Shown: positions 1 through 23,118 of the stretch, piece after piece
Layout: the number at the start of each line of letters is the position of its first letter
Numbering within the stretch: position 1 is the stretch's first letter
DNA from: Spongilla lacustris
Lineage: Eukaryota; Porifera; Demospongiae; Spongillida; Spongillidae
Direction: 5' to 3'
Length of the DNA stretch: 64,000 nucleotides
Assembly: GCA_949361645.1 (NCBI GenBank)
Contig: OX442426.1
Coordinates: 8,628,226 to 8,692,225 of the forward strand
Made by a program: the position numbers and the translations under genes
Notes under the pieces: generated by a model
The model's database searches: none
What the model was told of the DNA's origin: nothing
What the model saw: only the letters and a program-made list of their open reading frames with translations

Positions 1-1265
1 TGTATCAGATTTTCGAGAAATATCTTGTGGTTAAAGCTCTCTACCACAAACAATGATCCTGCTGTGGTTGTAAAGCACTACTTGGATACAGTTGTCAAGT
101 TGCAAGGCAAGGTTTAGTTTTTTAAGAGGAGATTATCAGTTCCTTACACTTCAGGCTAGCCTTTAAGGATTTGCTGTGCACCTTGTGTGTATAAGTATGA
201 TCATTTGGTTAGAATGTACATGCACATGTACATGTAAGTGCATGTGTGCATGGTTCCAAAACCCAGCTGTAAATACAAGCTTAGTAGCCCTGTGGTTTAA
301 GGGTTGTGTGTTTAGATAAACAATGTGGGTTGAGAGGGTGGTACTTACCTGTGCACTTGGCCCCAGCTTGTTTTGACTGTTCCTTTGTTCTGGCTTCATG
401 TTTACAGTGTTATTGTTGTTTGGCCTTGCAGGGTGTCCTGTGCGCATAAGAGCAGATTGTGGGAGTGAAAATGTTACCATTGCTGCGTGTCAAATGTTAC
501 TTCGGCACCACCATCATGATCGCTACTCTGGACCAAACAGCTTTGTGTTTGGAAGCTCCATCCGAAACACCGTAAGTACGTCAATTCTTATTACTTTATT
601 TCATGCTACACACTCTTGACAGCGAATTGAAAGCTGGTGGTCCAGACTGAGATGTTTCAAAACAGATTGGTGGATTAACCTATTTAAGGTATTTTGTTTA
701 TGAGTATGTGCATATCTTTTTGAAAATTATCCTTTTCAGGGACTGGTGGAAGAAGGATTGTATGACACTACCATTGAACTTCATAAGTATATGCCTTACG
801 TATGTATGCAGATGTGTGCTTATGTGTGTTCTCCATTTTTAAGGCACCTAGCTGCTTACGTATTTGGAGGTGTTTTGGCCAGAGAGCTGGATGAATTTAA
901 GTTGAGATGGAACAACCACAGAATACGATGGAACAGGCTAGCGTCGTGTCCTTGTGATGTTCCTACTGACTTGTATCACCTTGTTGGAAACATGGGTATG
1001 TTGCAACGCACTGAATTAGCATACATGTTATTTATTGGTTACTTTATTTATAGGTGGTGATTACATTCAAGACATTGATGTGAACCATTTAGCATATTGC
1101 ATGGTACACTGTGTCAGCCAGCCACCCCTATTCTACCCTGATGAATTTAAACTTTTAGCTGATCATGTTCTGTCGTATTTGAATATAGCACAAGATGACA
1201 TCACAGCAGATAGTTGCAAAGTTGTGTATTGTTTTTGTTTATACGAATTGTCCAAATTGGAATGA
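1..1265 (+). CDS. Integrase-core (DDE/rve-like) domain gene, 3' part
   Basis: The 5' end lies outside the window. Exons read as 1-106, 432-571, 623-688, 740-786, 844-995 and 1054-1265 (stop TGA at 1263), all closing in phase. The product resembles the multi-exon integrase-core proteins abundant in sponges and cnidarians. Visible landmarks, in order, are FSRNILWLKLSTTNNDP, then CPVRIRADCGSEN (the second acidic region of an RNase H-like core), SIRNTRIESWWSRLR and ELDEFKLRWNNHRIRWNR. The first intron appears to use a GC donor (G|gcaagg at 106/107), because the next exon needs one leading base and no GT donor gives that phase. The family derives from transposable-element integrases, and whether this copy is mobile or domesticated cannot be told. 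No terminal repeats are visible downstream. It ends 11 bp from the convergent kinase gene. Its molecular function is unknown. Confidence 0.75.
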
Positions 1266-1276
1266 AAAATGACTAG

Positions 1277-2287
1277 TCATGCACTTAGTTTTTGGAGGGC
1301 TTCTAGTTTTCTGAGGGCTTGTAGTGCGGTGGGGCGTTCGGATGCAACCAGTTTTGTGAGTTGGGCGCATAAATCCTGGTACTCGTTAGGCACATCAGTT
1401 ATAGATGGCTGCTCAGGAGGTGTTAGATAGGCACCACATACTTTTGCTGTGATTTGGCCACCATCAAGATCTCCCCATACCCTTTTTCCACTGAAAAGTT
1501 CAATCAGTAAGCACCCAAAAGAGTACATGTCTACTTGCATTGATCTTTTTGCAGAGGTAAACATTTCAGGTGCTTTATATGGTATAGTTCGTTTTTACCA
1601 TTGCCAGTTTGTCTTGTATCTTGGCTAAGCCTAGATCACAGATGTAAGCCCAGTATGTGTGTGAGACCTGTAAAAAAAATGCATACGTTTGTATAGTACA
1701 TGGTTATTAAAGAAGATATACCAAAACATTTGATGGTTTGATATCCTGATGCACTATACATCTTCTGTGCATAAAGGATAATGCCTTTGCTACCTGAACT
1801 GCAATACTCCATTTATTGCATACTTCAAGCTATATATAGGAAAGAAGATATGTGATTAACAATGAAACAATGACTACGTTTTTACTTGTAGTTGGTTCTC
1901 AAAAATTGCTCTGTACAAGTTGCAACCATCCACCAGATTTGTCACAAGAATCAACTCTCTCTCTTCTAACCTCACTCCCATAAGTGTAATAATATGGGGG
2001 TGGCGAAGATATCTATGATATATAAAATATTATATCAGTAACGATCGAATTAACAGAGACTCTAACTTGAGAATTTTTGCTTCATTTATGCCCTCTTTCC
2101 TTGTCTCTTCATCTGGCATTAAAATTGTTTTAATAGCCACTTCAGTTCCTGCATACACTCCTTTATAGACTGTACCAAATGTACCCTTGCCCAGCAGGAC
2201 CCCTGTTTCCAATTCATCTTTGGCTACCAGCAAATCATCTAGGTTAAAATCCATAAACAATTGTTTCATATAACTAAAGGGCCGCAT
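1277..2287 (-). CDS. Tyrosine-kinase-like (TKL/RIPK/LRRK-like) protein kinase with frameshift
   Basis: Minus-strand exons are 2287-2067, 2012-1886, 1829-1722 and 1667-1277. The kinase domain follows the usual order: glycine loop [15 protein letters not shown] lysine, [11 protein letters not shown], catalytic-loop HQDIKPSN (HQD instead of HRD), DLGLAK (DLG instead of DFG), PYKAPEM and [18 protein letters not shown], with a C-lobe ending at [13 protein letters not shown] and IPYKAPE are usual in TKL and RIP-type kinases. The protein would be only the kinase domain (about 280 residues), so N-terminal exons may be missing. The proposed start codon lies next to a large palindrome (2294-2379). In the activation loop near 1593 the DLG frame runs into a stop while PYKAPEM continues one frame over, at a run of five A. 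This is either an indel in the assembly or a pseudogenising mutation. Activity is doubtful as read. Confidence 0.7.
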
Positions 2288-2293
2288 AATAAC

Positions 2294-2379
2294 AATGAAA
2301 TGATGAACATTATTATAAATTATTTAAATTATATAATTATATAATTTAAATAATTTATAATAATGTTCATCATTTCATT
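2294..2379. repeat. Perfect AT-rich palindrome, ~41-bp arms
   Basis: The arms 2294-2334 and 2339-2379 are exact reverse complements around a 4-bp AATT centre. It lies immediately upstream of the kinase start codon. It could be a foldback element, or it could mark where kinase N-terminal exons were lost. Confidence 0.9.
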
Positions 2380-2399
2380 ACACAAATGTACTCAAGATT

Positions 2400-4660
2400 C
2401 AGTCACACAAAAACTATAGCTGTTACATGTAGCTGTAGGGTATTTCATGGCTGTTGTGCCATAGCCATACAGTCCACTCTAACTCCATACACTGTAGCTG
2501 TTAGCTATGGCTATCTGCCATAGGGCCCACTTCATAAGTGTTTGCTAAGGGGTACTCGACATACGGATAACCCAATAGCTCTTGCTGTGGGGTGCTTTAC
2601 TTTAAGGTTCACTTTAACTCTATACACTGCTCTGATAGCTATGGCTATCTGCCATGGTGTCCAATTCATAGGTGTTTGCTATCAATGCTATGGGGTACTC
2701 GACATACAAATAACCCCTAGGTTTTTGCAGTGGGGTGCTTCATAGCTGTGTGCCGTAAGGTTCACTCCAACTTCATACACTGCTCTGATACCTATGGCTA
2801 TATCTGCCATAGGGTCCGCTTGATAGGTGTTTGCTATGGGGTACTCGACATAAGGATAACCCCATAGCTTTTGCTGTGGGGTGCTTTGTAGCTGTTTGCC
2901 GTAAGGTTCACTCCAACTCCATGCACTGCTCTGATAGCTCTGGCTATCTGCGCCATAGGGTCCGCTTGATAGATGTTTGCTATGGGGTACTCGACATAAG
3001 GATAACACCTTAGCTTTTGCAGTGGGGTGCTTCATAGCTGTGTGCCATAAGGTTCACTCCAACTCCATACACTGCCGTGATACCTATGGCTATCTGCCAT
3101 AGGGTCCAATTCATAGGTGTTTGCTATGGGATACTCGACATTAAAATAACCCCATAGCTTTTTGCTGTGGGGTGCTTTGTAGCTGTGTGCCGTAAGCATC
3201 ACTCCAACTCCATACACTGCTCTGATACCTATGGCTATATCTGCCATAGGGTCCGCTTGATAGGTGTTTGCTATGGGGTACTCGACATAAGAATAACCCC
3301 ATAGCTTTTGCTGTGGGGTGCTTCGTAGCTGTGTGCTGCAAGGTTCACTCCATATACTGCTCTGTTAGCTATGGCCATCTGCCATAGGGTCCAATTTATA
3401 GCCGTTTGCTACATGTATGTGGCACTCGACATATGGATAACCCCATAGCTTTTTGCTGTGGGGTGCTTTGTTGTTGTGTGCTGTAAGGTTCACTCCATAC
3501 GCTGCTTTGATAGCGATGGCCATCTGCCATAGGGTCCTCTTTTGCTATGGGGTCCTCGACATACGGATAACCTCATAGCTTTTCGCTGTGGGGTGCTTCG
3601 TAGGTGTGTGCCATAAGGTTCACGCCAACTCCATACACTGCTCCGATAGCTATGGTTATGTGCCATAGGGTCTGCTTGATAGATGTATGCTATGGGGTAC
3701 TCGACATACGGATAACCCCATAGCTTTTTGCTGTGGGGTGCTTTGCATAAGGTATACTCCAACTCCATACACTGCTCTGATAGCTATGGCTATCTGCGTC
3801 AAATATGTAGGTGTTTGCTATGGGGTACTCAACATAGGGATAACCCCATAGCTTTTTGCTATGGGTGCTTCGTAGCTGTGTGCTGTAAGGTTCACTCCAA
3901 CTCCATACACTGCTCTGATAGCTGTGGCTATCTGCCATAGGGTCCGCTTCATAGGTGTTTGCTTTTGGGTACTCGACAATTGTGTCGACATACAGATAAC
4001 CCCATAGCTTTTTGCTGTGGGGGGCATCATAGCTGTGTGCCGTAAGGTTCACTCCATACACTGCTCTGAGAGCTATGGCTATCTGCCATAGGGTCCAATC
4101 CATAGGTGTTTGGTATGGGGTACTCGACATACGAAGTCCGATAACCCCATAGCTTTTTGCTGTGGGGTGCTTCGTAGCTGTGTGCCATAAGGTTCACTCC
4201 AACTCCATACACTGCTCTGATAGCTATGGCCATCTGCCATAGGGTCCAATTCATAGGTGTTTGCTATGGGGTACATACCATTTCGCTGTGGGGTGCTTCG
4301 TAGCTGTGTTTCGTAAGGTTCACGCCAACTCCATGTACTGCTCTGATAGCTATGGCTATCTGCCATAGGGTCCGATTGATAGGTGTTTCGTATGGGGTAC
4401 TTGACATACGGATAACCCCATAGCTTTTTGCTGTGGGGTGGTTCGTAGCAGTGTGCTGTAAGGTTCACTCCAACTCTATACACTGCTCTGATACCTATAG
4501 CTATCTGCCATAGGGTCCAATTCATAGGTGTTTGGTATGGGGAGGGATAACCCCATACCTTTTCGCTGTAGGGTGCTTTGTAGCTGTGTGCCGTAAGGTT
4601 TAGTCCAACTCCATATACTGCTCTGATAGCTATGGCTATCTGCCATGGTGTCCAATTCAA
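2400..4660. repeat. Tandem satellite, ~144-bp unit, ~15 copies
   Basis: The landmark GATAACCCC recurs with spacings of about 127-158 bp, mostly 141-148, from about 2565 to 4548. Each unit contains ACTCGACATA, TTTTGCTGTGGGGTG, GTAAGGTTCACTCC, CATACACTGCTCTGATAG and the inverted motif CTATGGCTATCTGCCATAG. Copies differ by substitutions, short deletions and occasional insertions (for example near 3978 and 4136). Open frames inside it, on both strands, are repeat translations and not genes. The 3' edge is near 4660, where a last partial unit ends in CCATGGTGTCCAATTC. Confidence 0.95.
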
Positions 4661-4807
4661 ACATGTAGCAATATAGAGAGTTAGCTATATTAAAACCGTT
4701 TCCATGACAATGTTTCAGAATTGTGTATTGTGTATGATTGGCATGGAACAGGTGAGTTTCATTTGTTTTGCTCACCACTTTTAGCTAGCGAAGTTGTTTT
4801 TGTCAAA

Positions 4808-5041
4808 ATGCCTTTACGGCTACGAAAGAGGAAAGCTAAGCGAAGAGAGGAATACGTCCTAAATCGAGACTATGAGTTAGAGTCCTCCCGAGTTCGGTAC
4901 CGCTACGATGCTAGCGCTGATGCTGAACAAAGGCGGGCGTCTGCTCGTGACATCTGGAGTCGAACCGAGCTTCTAAGAGGTAGCAACAGGAAAAGAATTC
5001 TGTTGCGGTGCGAGCTTCTAAGATGCGACGTTATGAACTGA
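4808..5041 (+). CDS. Short Arg/Glu-rich ORF, possible transposon fragment
   Basis: The 77-codon frame starts at MPLRLRKRKAKRREEYV and contains SSRVRYRYDASADAEQRR and ASARDIWSRTELLRG. It is very rich in Arg, Glu and Ala. It faintly recalls Arg/Ala-rich N-terminal repeats found in some invertebrate transposon proteins, but I cannot name a family. Dense GC-rich codons distinguish it from the AT-rich surroundings. It may also be an exon of an unseen gene. There is no convincing partner exon, and function is unknown. Confidence 0.35.
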   Translation: MPLRLRKRKAKRREEYVLNRDYELESSRVRYRYDASADAEQRRASARDIWSRTELLRGSNRKRILLRCELLRCDVMN

Positions 5042-5210
5042 ACTCAGAGGGAAAGCTTGGCACGCGAGTTTCGAACTAATGGAACAGCTGCAAGTGTAAC
5101 ATAACTGTAAACATTGTGTTGCTAGGCAATAAACATGGGAATTACAATGGCTGGACAATCGTATTTACTTCTACATTGTACCTATATACTAGTAAAAAAA
5201 TGAATGAAAC

Positions 5211-5483
5211 AAGATATAAAAACATTCTCTCTGAGAAAGTTAGTGGTATATAGGATTTGAAGGCAGTGGTGGTGTAAAAAGAAAGGGAACAAGGGATTCA
5301 GTGGTGATACAATGATTATTCCTATATTTAGCACTGTATAGAACGTCATTACAATTATGTTGCTAAATATAGGAATAATCATTGTATCTCCACTGAATCC
5401 CTTGTTCCCTTTCTTTTTACACCACCACTGCCTTCAAATCCTATATACCACTAACTTTCTCAAAGAGAATGTTTTTATATCTT
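5211..5483. mobile_element. Long inverted repeat (foldback/MITE-like), 123-bp arms
   Basis: The arms 5211-5333 and 5361-5483 are near-perfect reverse complements with a 27-bp spacer. Both arms hold a diagnostic TAAATATAGGAATAATC / reverse complement and the motif CACCACCACTGCC. The two arms translate to the same peptides, which is an artefact of the symmetry. Such structures are typical of foldback elements and would give a long hairpin RNA if transcribed. No transposase lies nearby. Confidence 0.85.
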
Positions 5484-6052
5484 GTAAATATACTTACATA
5501 CATGTACACTCCGGGTGCACACATGATTTGTGGACTGCATCAAATGGTAGATTTGTGTATCTGTATGTACATTTGTAAATACAGTACGTGTGTAGGAGTG
5601 TAAATGTGGGTGTGTACATACAGCGGAGGTTGCACATGTTACGCATTTACATATGTATGTACATGTTGTGTACATGTCCTACACGCATGTGTAATGTGTA
5701 CGTACATGGTGATGTTACACTATTGATTGGAATCTTGCACTGATGCGGCTTTGTGTAGTCATGGTTACCGTCAAGAACCACAGGGTCATACAGGACTTCA
5801 GCCTTGAGCTGACCAGTGATTGTGGATTATGGGAGAAGTGATTTGAACGTCGAGGAAAAGCTTGTCATCCCTTCCAAAGTAAAGCTGTTGTAAGCTGATC
5901 ACCCAGGCATAAAGGATCGGACCAGTAAAGACACAAAGGATAGGAGGTGACGAGGAGGTGATGAACCATGATATACATGTATATTTGTAACAAACAAATT
6001 TTAAACACAAGGCTTCAAGGTTTGGTTTTAAAATGCATTGTGTGGTTTGGTG
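5484..6052. other. Gene-poor stretch with a decayed coding trace (minus strand)
   Basis: This is the 3' flank of the LIM gene. Bases 5500-5750 are rich in ACATGTACAT-type motifs. On the minus strand between about 5990 and 5750 two peptide stretches, YFGRDDKLFLDVQ and AEVLYDPVVLDGNHDYT, lie in different frames. They look like one former coding exon broken by a frameshift. I do not recognise the family. Confidence 0.3.
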
Positions 6053-12547
<6,495 letters not shown>

Positions 12548-12623
12548 CCTGGGTGCAGTGATACTTTTGATCCGGAATTCCTTTATTTCACAGGTGACCC
12601 CACCCCCTTAATAGTCCGAAATA
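12548..12623. promoter_or_regulatory. Bidirectional promoter region, LIM gene / CDK10
   Basis: Only 76 bp separate the two start codons, so both 5' UTRs and the core promoter must overlap or extend into coding sequence. An ETS-like GATCCGGAATTCC lies at about 12570. No TATA box is evident. Confidence 0.7.
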
Positions 12624-13730
12624 ATGCACATGGCGGGAAAAGCGATAAATGAAAGTATGGTGGTGTCGCCTGCCACGCACGAGGAACTGAAGATCCCTCA
12701 AGATGGAGTCTTAGGCGCCTGCAGAAGTGTGTCTGAATTCGAGAAATTGAACCGCATAGGAGAGGGTACATATGGCATCGTGTACAGGGCCAGAGACCTC
12801 AAGAGCGGGGAAATAGTTGCCCTTAAGAAGATACGTATGGAGCGGGAGAAGGAAGGCCTACCTGTGTGTAGCGTTAGGGAAATAAGCTTGTTAATGGGGT
12901 TGCGACACAGGAACATCGTTGAACTCACAGACGTGGTGGTCGGAAAAGAACTAGAAAATATGTTTCTGGTGATGAAATTTTGCGAGCAGGACCTCGCTAG
13001 TCTGATAGACAACATGAACTCGCCATTCACGGAGGCTCAGGTAAAGTGTATCATGGTACAGCTGCTGGACGGGTTGATTCACCTCCACCAAAATTACATC
13101 ATACACAGGGACTTGAAGGTATCCAACTTGCTTCTAACTGACAAAGGATGTCTAAAAATAGGAGACTTTGGATTGGCACGGACAGTTGGCATTCCACCCA
13201 GACCTTTGACCCCAAAGGTGGTCACCCTCTGGTACAGAGGACCGGAGCTGCTGTTTGGAGCAGAGAGTTACACTACAGCCCTGGACATGTGGTCAGTTGG
13301 CTGCATCTTTGGGGAGCTCCTTAACAACAAGCCCCTCCTACCAGGCACTTCTGAGCTTCACCAGGTGGAACTTATTGTCAACCTCCTGGGTACTCCTAAC
13401 GATACCATCTGGCCTGGGTTTTCGTTGCTGTCCATCCCATCACAAATCACTCTTAAACAGCAGCCATATAACAACTTAAAGCAGACGTTCCACTGGCTCT
13501 CGGAGGCTGGAGACAAACTTTTGAACGACTTCCTAACTTACAACCCTGTGAGAAGGGTCACAGCTCATAGGGCAAGGAGGTCAGTGTATTTCAGGGAGAA
13601 GCCATTGCCCGTGGACCCGGAGCTGATGCCCACTTATCCCCACCACCGCAACACCAAACCACAGACGCATAGAAAGCTCCCCAGTCCTGCTGAAGAGCTG
13701 CCATCTTTGAAGAAGCTGAGAAAGCTGTAA
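12624..13730 (+). CDS. CDK10: Cyclin-dependent kinase 10, intronless
   Basis: A single uninterrupted 368-codon frame encodes a Ser/Thr kinase of the CMGC group close to human CDK10 in length. Motifs include [20 protein letters not shown] (glycine loop with Thr/Tyr), VALKKI, the C-helix [12 protein letters not shown] (the PISSLRE position of CDK10), [44 protein letters not shown] with the activation-loop Thr, and the CDK10-typical tail [18 protein letters not shown]. In other animals CDK10 pairs with cyclin M and phosphorylates ETS2. WYRGPE replaces the usual WYRAPE. Every other full gene here has introns, so the missing introns suggest a retrocopy that replaced the parent or wholesale intron loss. 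The first Met is followed by another at codon 3; either may be used. It shares its promoter with the LIM gene. Confidence 0.96.
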   Translation: MHMAGKAINESMVVSPATHEELKIPQDGVLGACRSVSEFEKLNRIGEGTYGIVYRARDLKSGEIVALKKIRMEREKEGLPVCSVREISLLMGLRHRNIVELTDVVVGKELENMFLVMKFCEQDLASLIDNMNSPFTEAQVKCIMVQLLDGLIHLHQNYIIHRDLKVSNLLLTDKGCLKIGDFGLARTVGIPPRPLTPKVVTLWYRGPELLFGAESYTTALDMWSVGCIFGELLNNKPLLPGTSELHQVELIVNLLGTPNDTIWPGFSLLSIPSQITLKQQPYNNLKQTFHWLSEAGDKLLNDFLTYNPVRRVTAHRARRSVYFREKPLPVDPELMPTYPHHRNTKPQTHRKLPSPAEELPSLKKLRKL

Positions 13731-14119
13731 ACGTTTCTTTTGCACTTGTGTATGTTTGTATGTATTTGGGTGAAGAGAGGTGTTGTGTTTATGTACATGT
13801 ATGTGTGTAGACAAACATTATTTTAATTTCTTGCCTTTGAAGGTACTCAAATGAGCAGCTGCAACTGAGTTGAGTCACACGTGACTGGGAGTGGCCATGC
13901 ATTGCCATACATGTATCTCTATAGGATGAGAATTTGATTGACCTCACCTATGAGTGGCCAGATCTGATGACAAACAAGAAATACCTTAGCTGCCTGACCT
14001 CATCCTGATGCCGCTAGTCATATGAACCTTCATTTGGTCATCTCTAAGGACTATTGCAGGGTTTGTGTAGCATTGATAGATCTAAGTGACAAGTCTGTAC
14101 ATCTTTTACTGATATACTT

Positions 14120-14150
<31 letters not shown>

Positions 14151-14811
14151 CCCCCTTTTTGCTGTAACTTCTGTATCCTGTAATAACATGCATGAAAGCA
14201 GTGAGCAGTGAGTGGAAAGTGATTGCCGCTGGGAGGAAACAGCGTAGCGTTTTTCAGTAATCAAAGGGATGTATCAATTCTCTGTTATAACAACTTTTCA
14301 CACAAACGCATCCTTTCTGGGAACAGAAAATCAATGCCACAATGCCATGGACACTATGTATTGAGTTCATACGCGTCATATTTGGAGAAACTTTTCAATT
14401 ACATGTATTGTTGCGTCTGTCAATGTAAAAATGCGACAAAATATATTGAGTAAAATTCGTTTGTTTGGCATCACTGCTAGCTGACAAATGGGGCACATCA
14501 TACAGTCAGACAATGGGTGGCTTCGTTGCCGTCTATCCTTCTCTCTTTTACGATCATCCATACAATGTATCAGAGGAGCGCGATCAAATCAAGGACATGC
14601 TATACACCTCCCAGCCTCTATTGAACTGACAGTCAGTGAATCTCTGATACGTTTGGTGTAGCATGATTGACAAAAACCTTCCAATGGGTCACTCATAAAC
14701 TAATTCATGACTTATGCGTAGTGTGGTTGTTGAGCGTCCGGGCATAATACACAAGCTCTGGGTACGTGACAACGGGGAGGGGTCCCCCTACCAAGTACAT
14801 ATCAGCTAGTA
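13731..14811. other. CDK10 3' flank with poly-C tract
   Basis: No gene is seen. A run of about 28 C lies at 14120-14148. Bases 14150-14760 hold only short frames with no family resemblance. The 3' UTR of CDK10 presumably lies in the first few hundred bases. Confidence 0.6.
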
Positions 14812-14919
14812 TCGGCCCCAGACCCAACGGACGCAGCTGCGGATGGATTACATCACCGCTACTGACGCGTAGCGGTGATGTAATCCATCCGCAGCTGCGT
14901 CTGTGGGGTCTGGGGCCGA
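14812..14919. repeat. Inverted repeat, 51-bp GC-rich arms
   Basis: The arms 14812-14862 and 14869-14919 are reverse complements with about two mismatches and a 6-bp loop. Each holds GGATGGATTACATCACCGCT or its complement. The same short motif ACATATCAGC flanks both sides in direct orientation (about 14798 and 14925). Confidence 0.88.
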
Positions 14920-14930
14920 GACAACATATC

Positions 14931-15235
14931 AGCGGCGTAGGAAGGAGTTTAAAAGTGGGGGGGGGGGGGGGGGGCAAACTTTGCCGGAGACGGTCATCAA
15001 TGCATCATCATGCTTTCAAAAAGGCAGTTGCAATGGCGCAAGCTAAAACACTTATTAATAATTTAGGTAGGTAATTCGTGAATAATACATCGAAGCATTC
15101 TGAGCAAAAGGTAGATTTCGCTTGGTTTTTAATAAAAATAAAATAGTAGATACACTGTAGTATCTCTGGTGTAAAAGTGTGTGCCCCCCCCCCCCCCCCC
15201 CCCCCACTTTTAAAAGTGGGGGGATAGTTGCTCCC

Positions 15236-15276
<41 letters not shown>

Positions 15277-15294
15277 TTTTCCTACGCCACTGCA
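14931..15294. mobile_element. Short element with hAT-like termini and G/C homopolymers
   Basis: The left end reads CAGCGGCGTAGGAAGG and the right end, in complement, CAGTGGCGTAGGAAAAG, giving terminal inverted repeats of about 16 bp. CAGTGGCGTA termini are common among hAT-type non-autonomous elements. Inside are long G and C runs next to TTTAAAAGTGGGG in both orientations. No transposase is present, and an 8-bp target duplication is not clear. Homopolymer lengths are probably unreliable. Confidence 0.6.
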
Positions 15295-15382
15295 TATGTC
15301 CCGATACGCTATATCACGCGGGATGTTAATTGCATTCGTAAAAATAATATTATATTGATTTTATTCATATATACACGGGGCG

Positions 15383-15464
15383 TGAAATCATTGCGTGATT
15401 GAACAGAAACACACACGCTTCTAGATTTTCGTGTGATTTTCTGTTCAATCACGCAATGATTTCA
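15383..15464. repeat. Perfect hairpin, 27-bp arms
   Basis: The arms 15383-15409 and 15438-15464 are exact reverse complements (core AATCATTGCGTGATTGAACA) with a 28-base loop that can extend the stem through ACACACG/CGTGTG. It could be a MITE remnant or a hairpin-forming site. It lies between two convergent genes. Confidence 0.85.
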
Positions 15465-15731
15465 TTCGAAGCTTGTTTGGGGGGCGGGGGGCCACTGTTT
15501 AATTAGTGCGTACACATACTGATAGGTACACGATCTGATCGCTAGAATCGTCACCAAGATTCCATGGAAGACGATTCCGTGCAAGAGATTCAGGGATCCA
15601 AGGATGTTGACCACGGTTCTGAAATCTTAATTTGCAATTGACCAAGATCCCACTGATGCAAGAAAGATCTTAGTTGACGTCAGCGAAGACCGGCGCTTAG
15701 TCAGAGGCGATCGCGAGCTTCTACACGAAAA

Positions 15732-15945
15732 CTAGGTCCAGAAGCCGTGCAAGTTGCACTGTCTAGGTCCAGAAGCCGTGCAAGTTGCACTGTCTAGGTC
15801 CAGAAGCCGTGCAAGTTGCACTGTCTAGGTCCAGAAGCCGTGCAAGTTGCACTGTCTAGGTCCAGAAGCCGTGCAAGTTGCACTGTCTAGGTCCAGAAGC
15901 CGTGCAAGTTGCACTGTCTAGGTCCAGAAGCCGTGCTGTTTTGTG
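15732..15945. repeat. 31-bp minisatellite, 7 copies, with internal dyad
   Basis: The unit contains GTCCAGAAGCCGTGCAAG and TTGCACTGTCTAG. GTGCAAGTTGCAC inside it is a dyad. The copies are essentially identical, so expansion is recent. Confidence 0.95.
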
Positions 15946-16478
15946 GCTTTTTGCAAAAAAAATAAATAGGGGAATTAACATTTAAAGCGGTAGCTAGCTA
16001 GCTTGTCCTTCTGATTTTAATGGATCATCATTAATTGTGATGTGAAATTGTGCTACGGGAATTGCTTGGAAAAATATGGGCGGAGCTGCTCTCGGCAAGG
16101 AATATAAGCAAGTAAGGCCAAGTTTAGGTACTTCGTAAACAAAAGTGCACGTGCTAATGCAGTTGGGCATTCTGTACCAAAATGTATATACCCTATAGAT
16201 GAAGGATGTTCATTAATATATTAAATGTGAAGTCAGTTGTGTCTTGCGAGACGAGATTGGTAAGGACTTGCAGCATTTTCACGTGAGATAACCCCGCCTC
16301 CTTTCCGTGCCGTCCCCGCGCATTGTGATGTAACGTACATGTAATACAAATAATACACATGATGTAAGACGTCTTTACGGGGCCGGCCGGTGCAGATGCC
16401 AATCGATGGGCGTGGCTATCTGGGGAGAGCGCGCAGTGACAAGTGCACACATAACAGGACTCCCACTACATAGACATT
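15946..16478. other. 3' flank of the Rubicon-like gene
   Basis: No gene is recognised. The stretch contains the short palindrome GGGGCCGGCCGG near 16380 and would hold the 3' UTR and poly(A) site of the minus-strand gene. I see no structured RNA. Confidence 0.5.
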
Positions 16479-22939
<6,461 letters not shown>

Positions 22940-23118
22940 ACGACCAGACTATACTGCCAATCACGAAACTGTTCTTCTCCGTATTTTAAAAACCGTTATG
23001 TCTCCGCGCGGGAGCCAATTAAAAGTGACTCACGTGCAAAACTTGTTATTGGTAATATACATGTACTCACGTGCAATCCATGCGAGAAAAATCCTATCCG
23101 TGAGTATTTTCATTCGGG
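22940..23118. promoter_or_regulatory. Bidirectional promoter region, Rubicon-like / CSTF1
   Basis: The start codons are 179 bp apart. Two E-boxes with the same context, ACTCACGTGCAA, lie at 23028 and 23065. A CCAAT box is at about 23016 in forward sense, and ATTGG (inverted CCAAT) is at about 23048. CACGTG sites are bound by TFE3/MITF/USF-type factors in animals; their use here is inference. Confidence 0.7.

Noticed and set aside
2688..4778. Several minus-strand frames with PYGT/WSWSEPYG repeats
   Set aside because: Satellite translation; frames shift between copies and there is no conservation beyond the repeat.
5040..5160. Bacterial contamination suggested by the Rpn-like and Arg-rich ORFs
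   Set aside because: Both lie between or inside spliced animal genes on one contig; no bacterial gene structure or operon is present.
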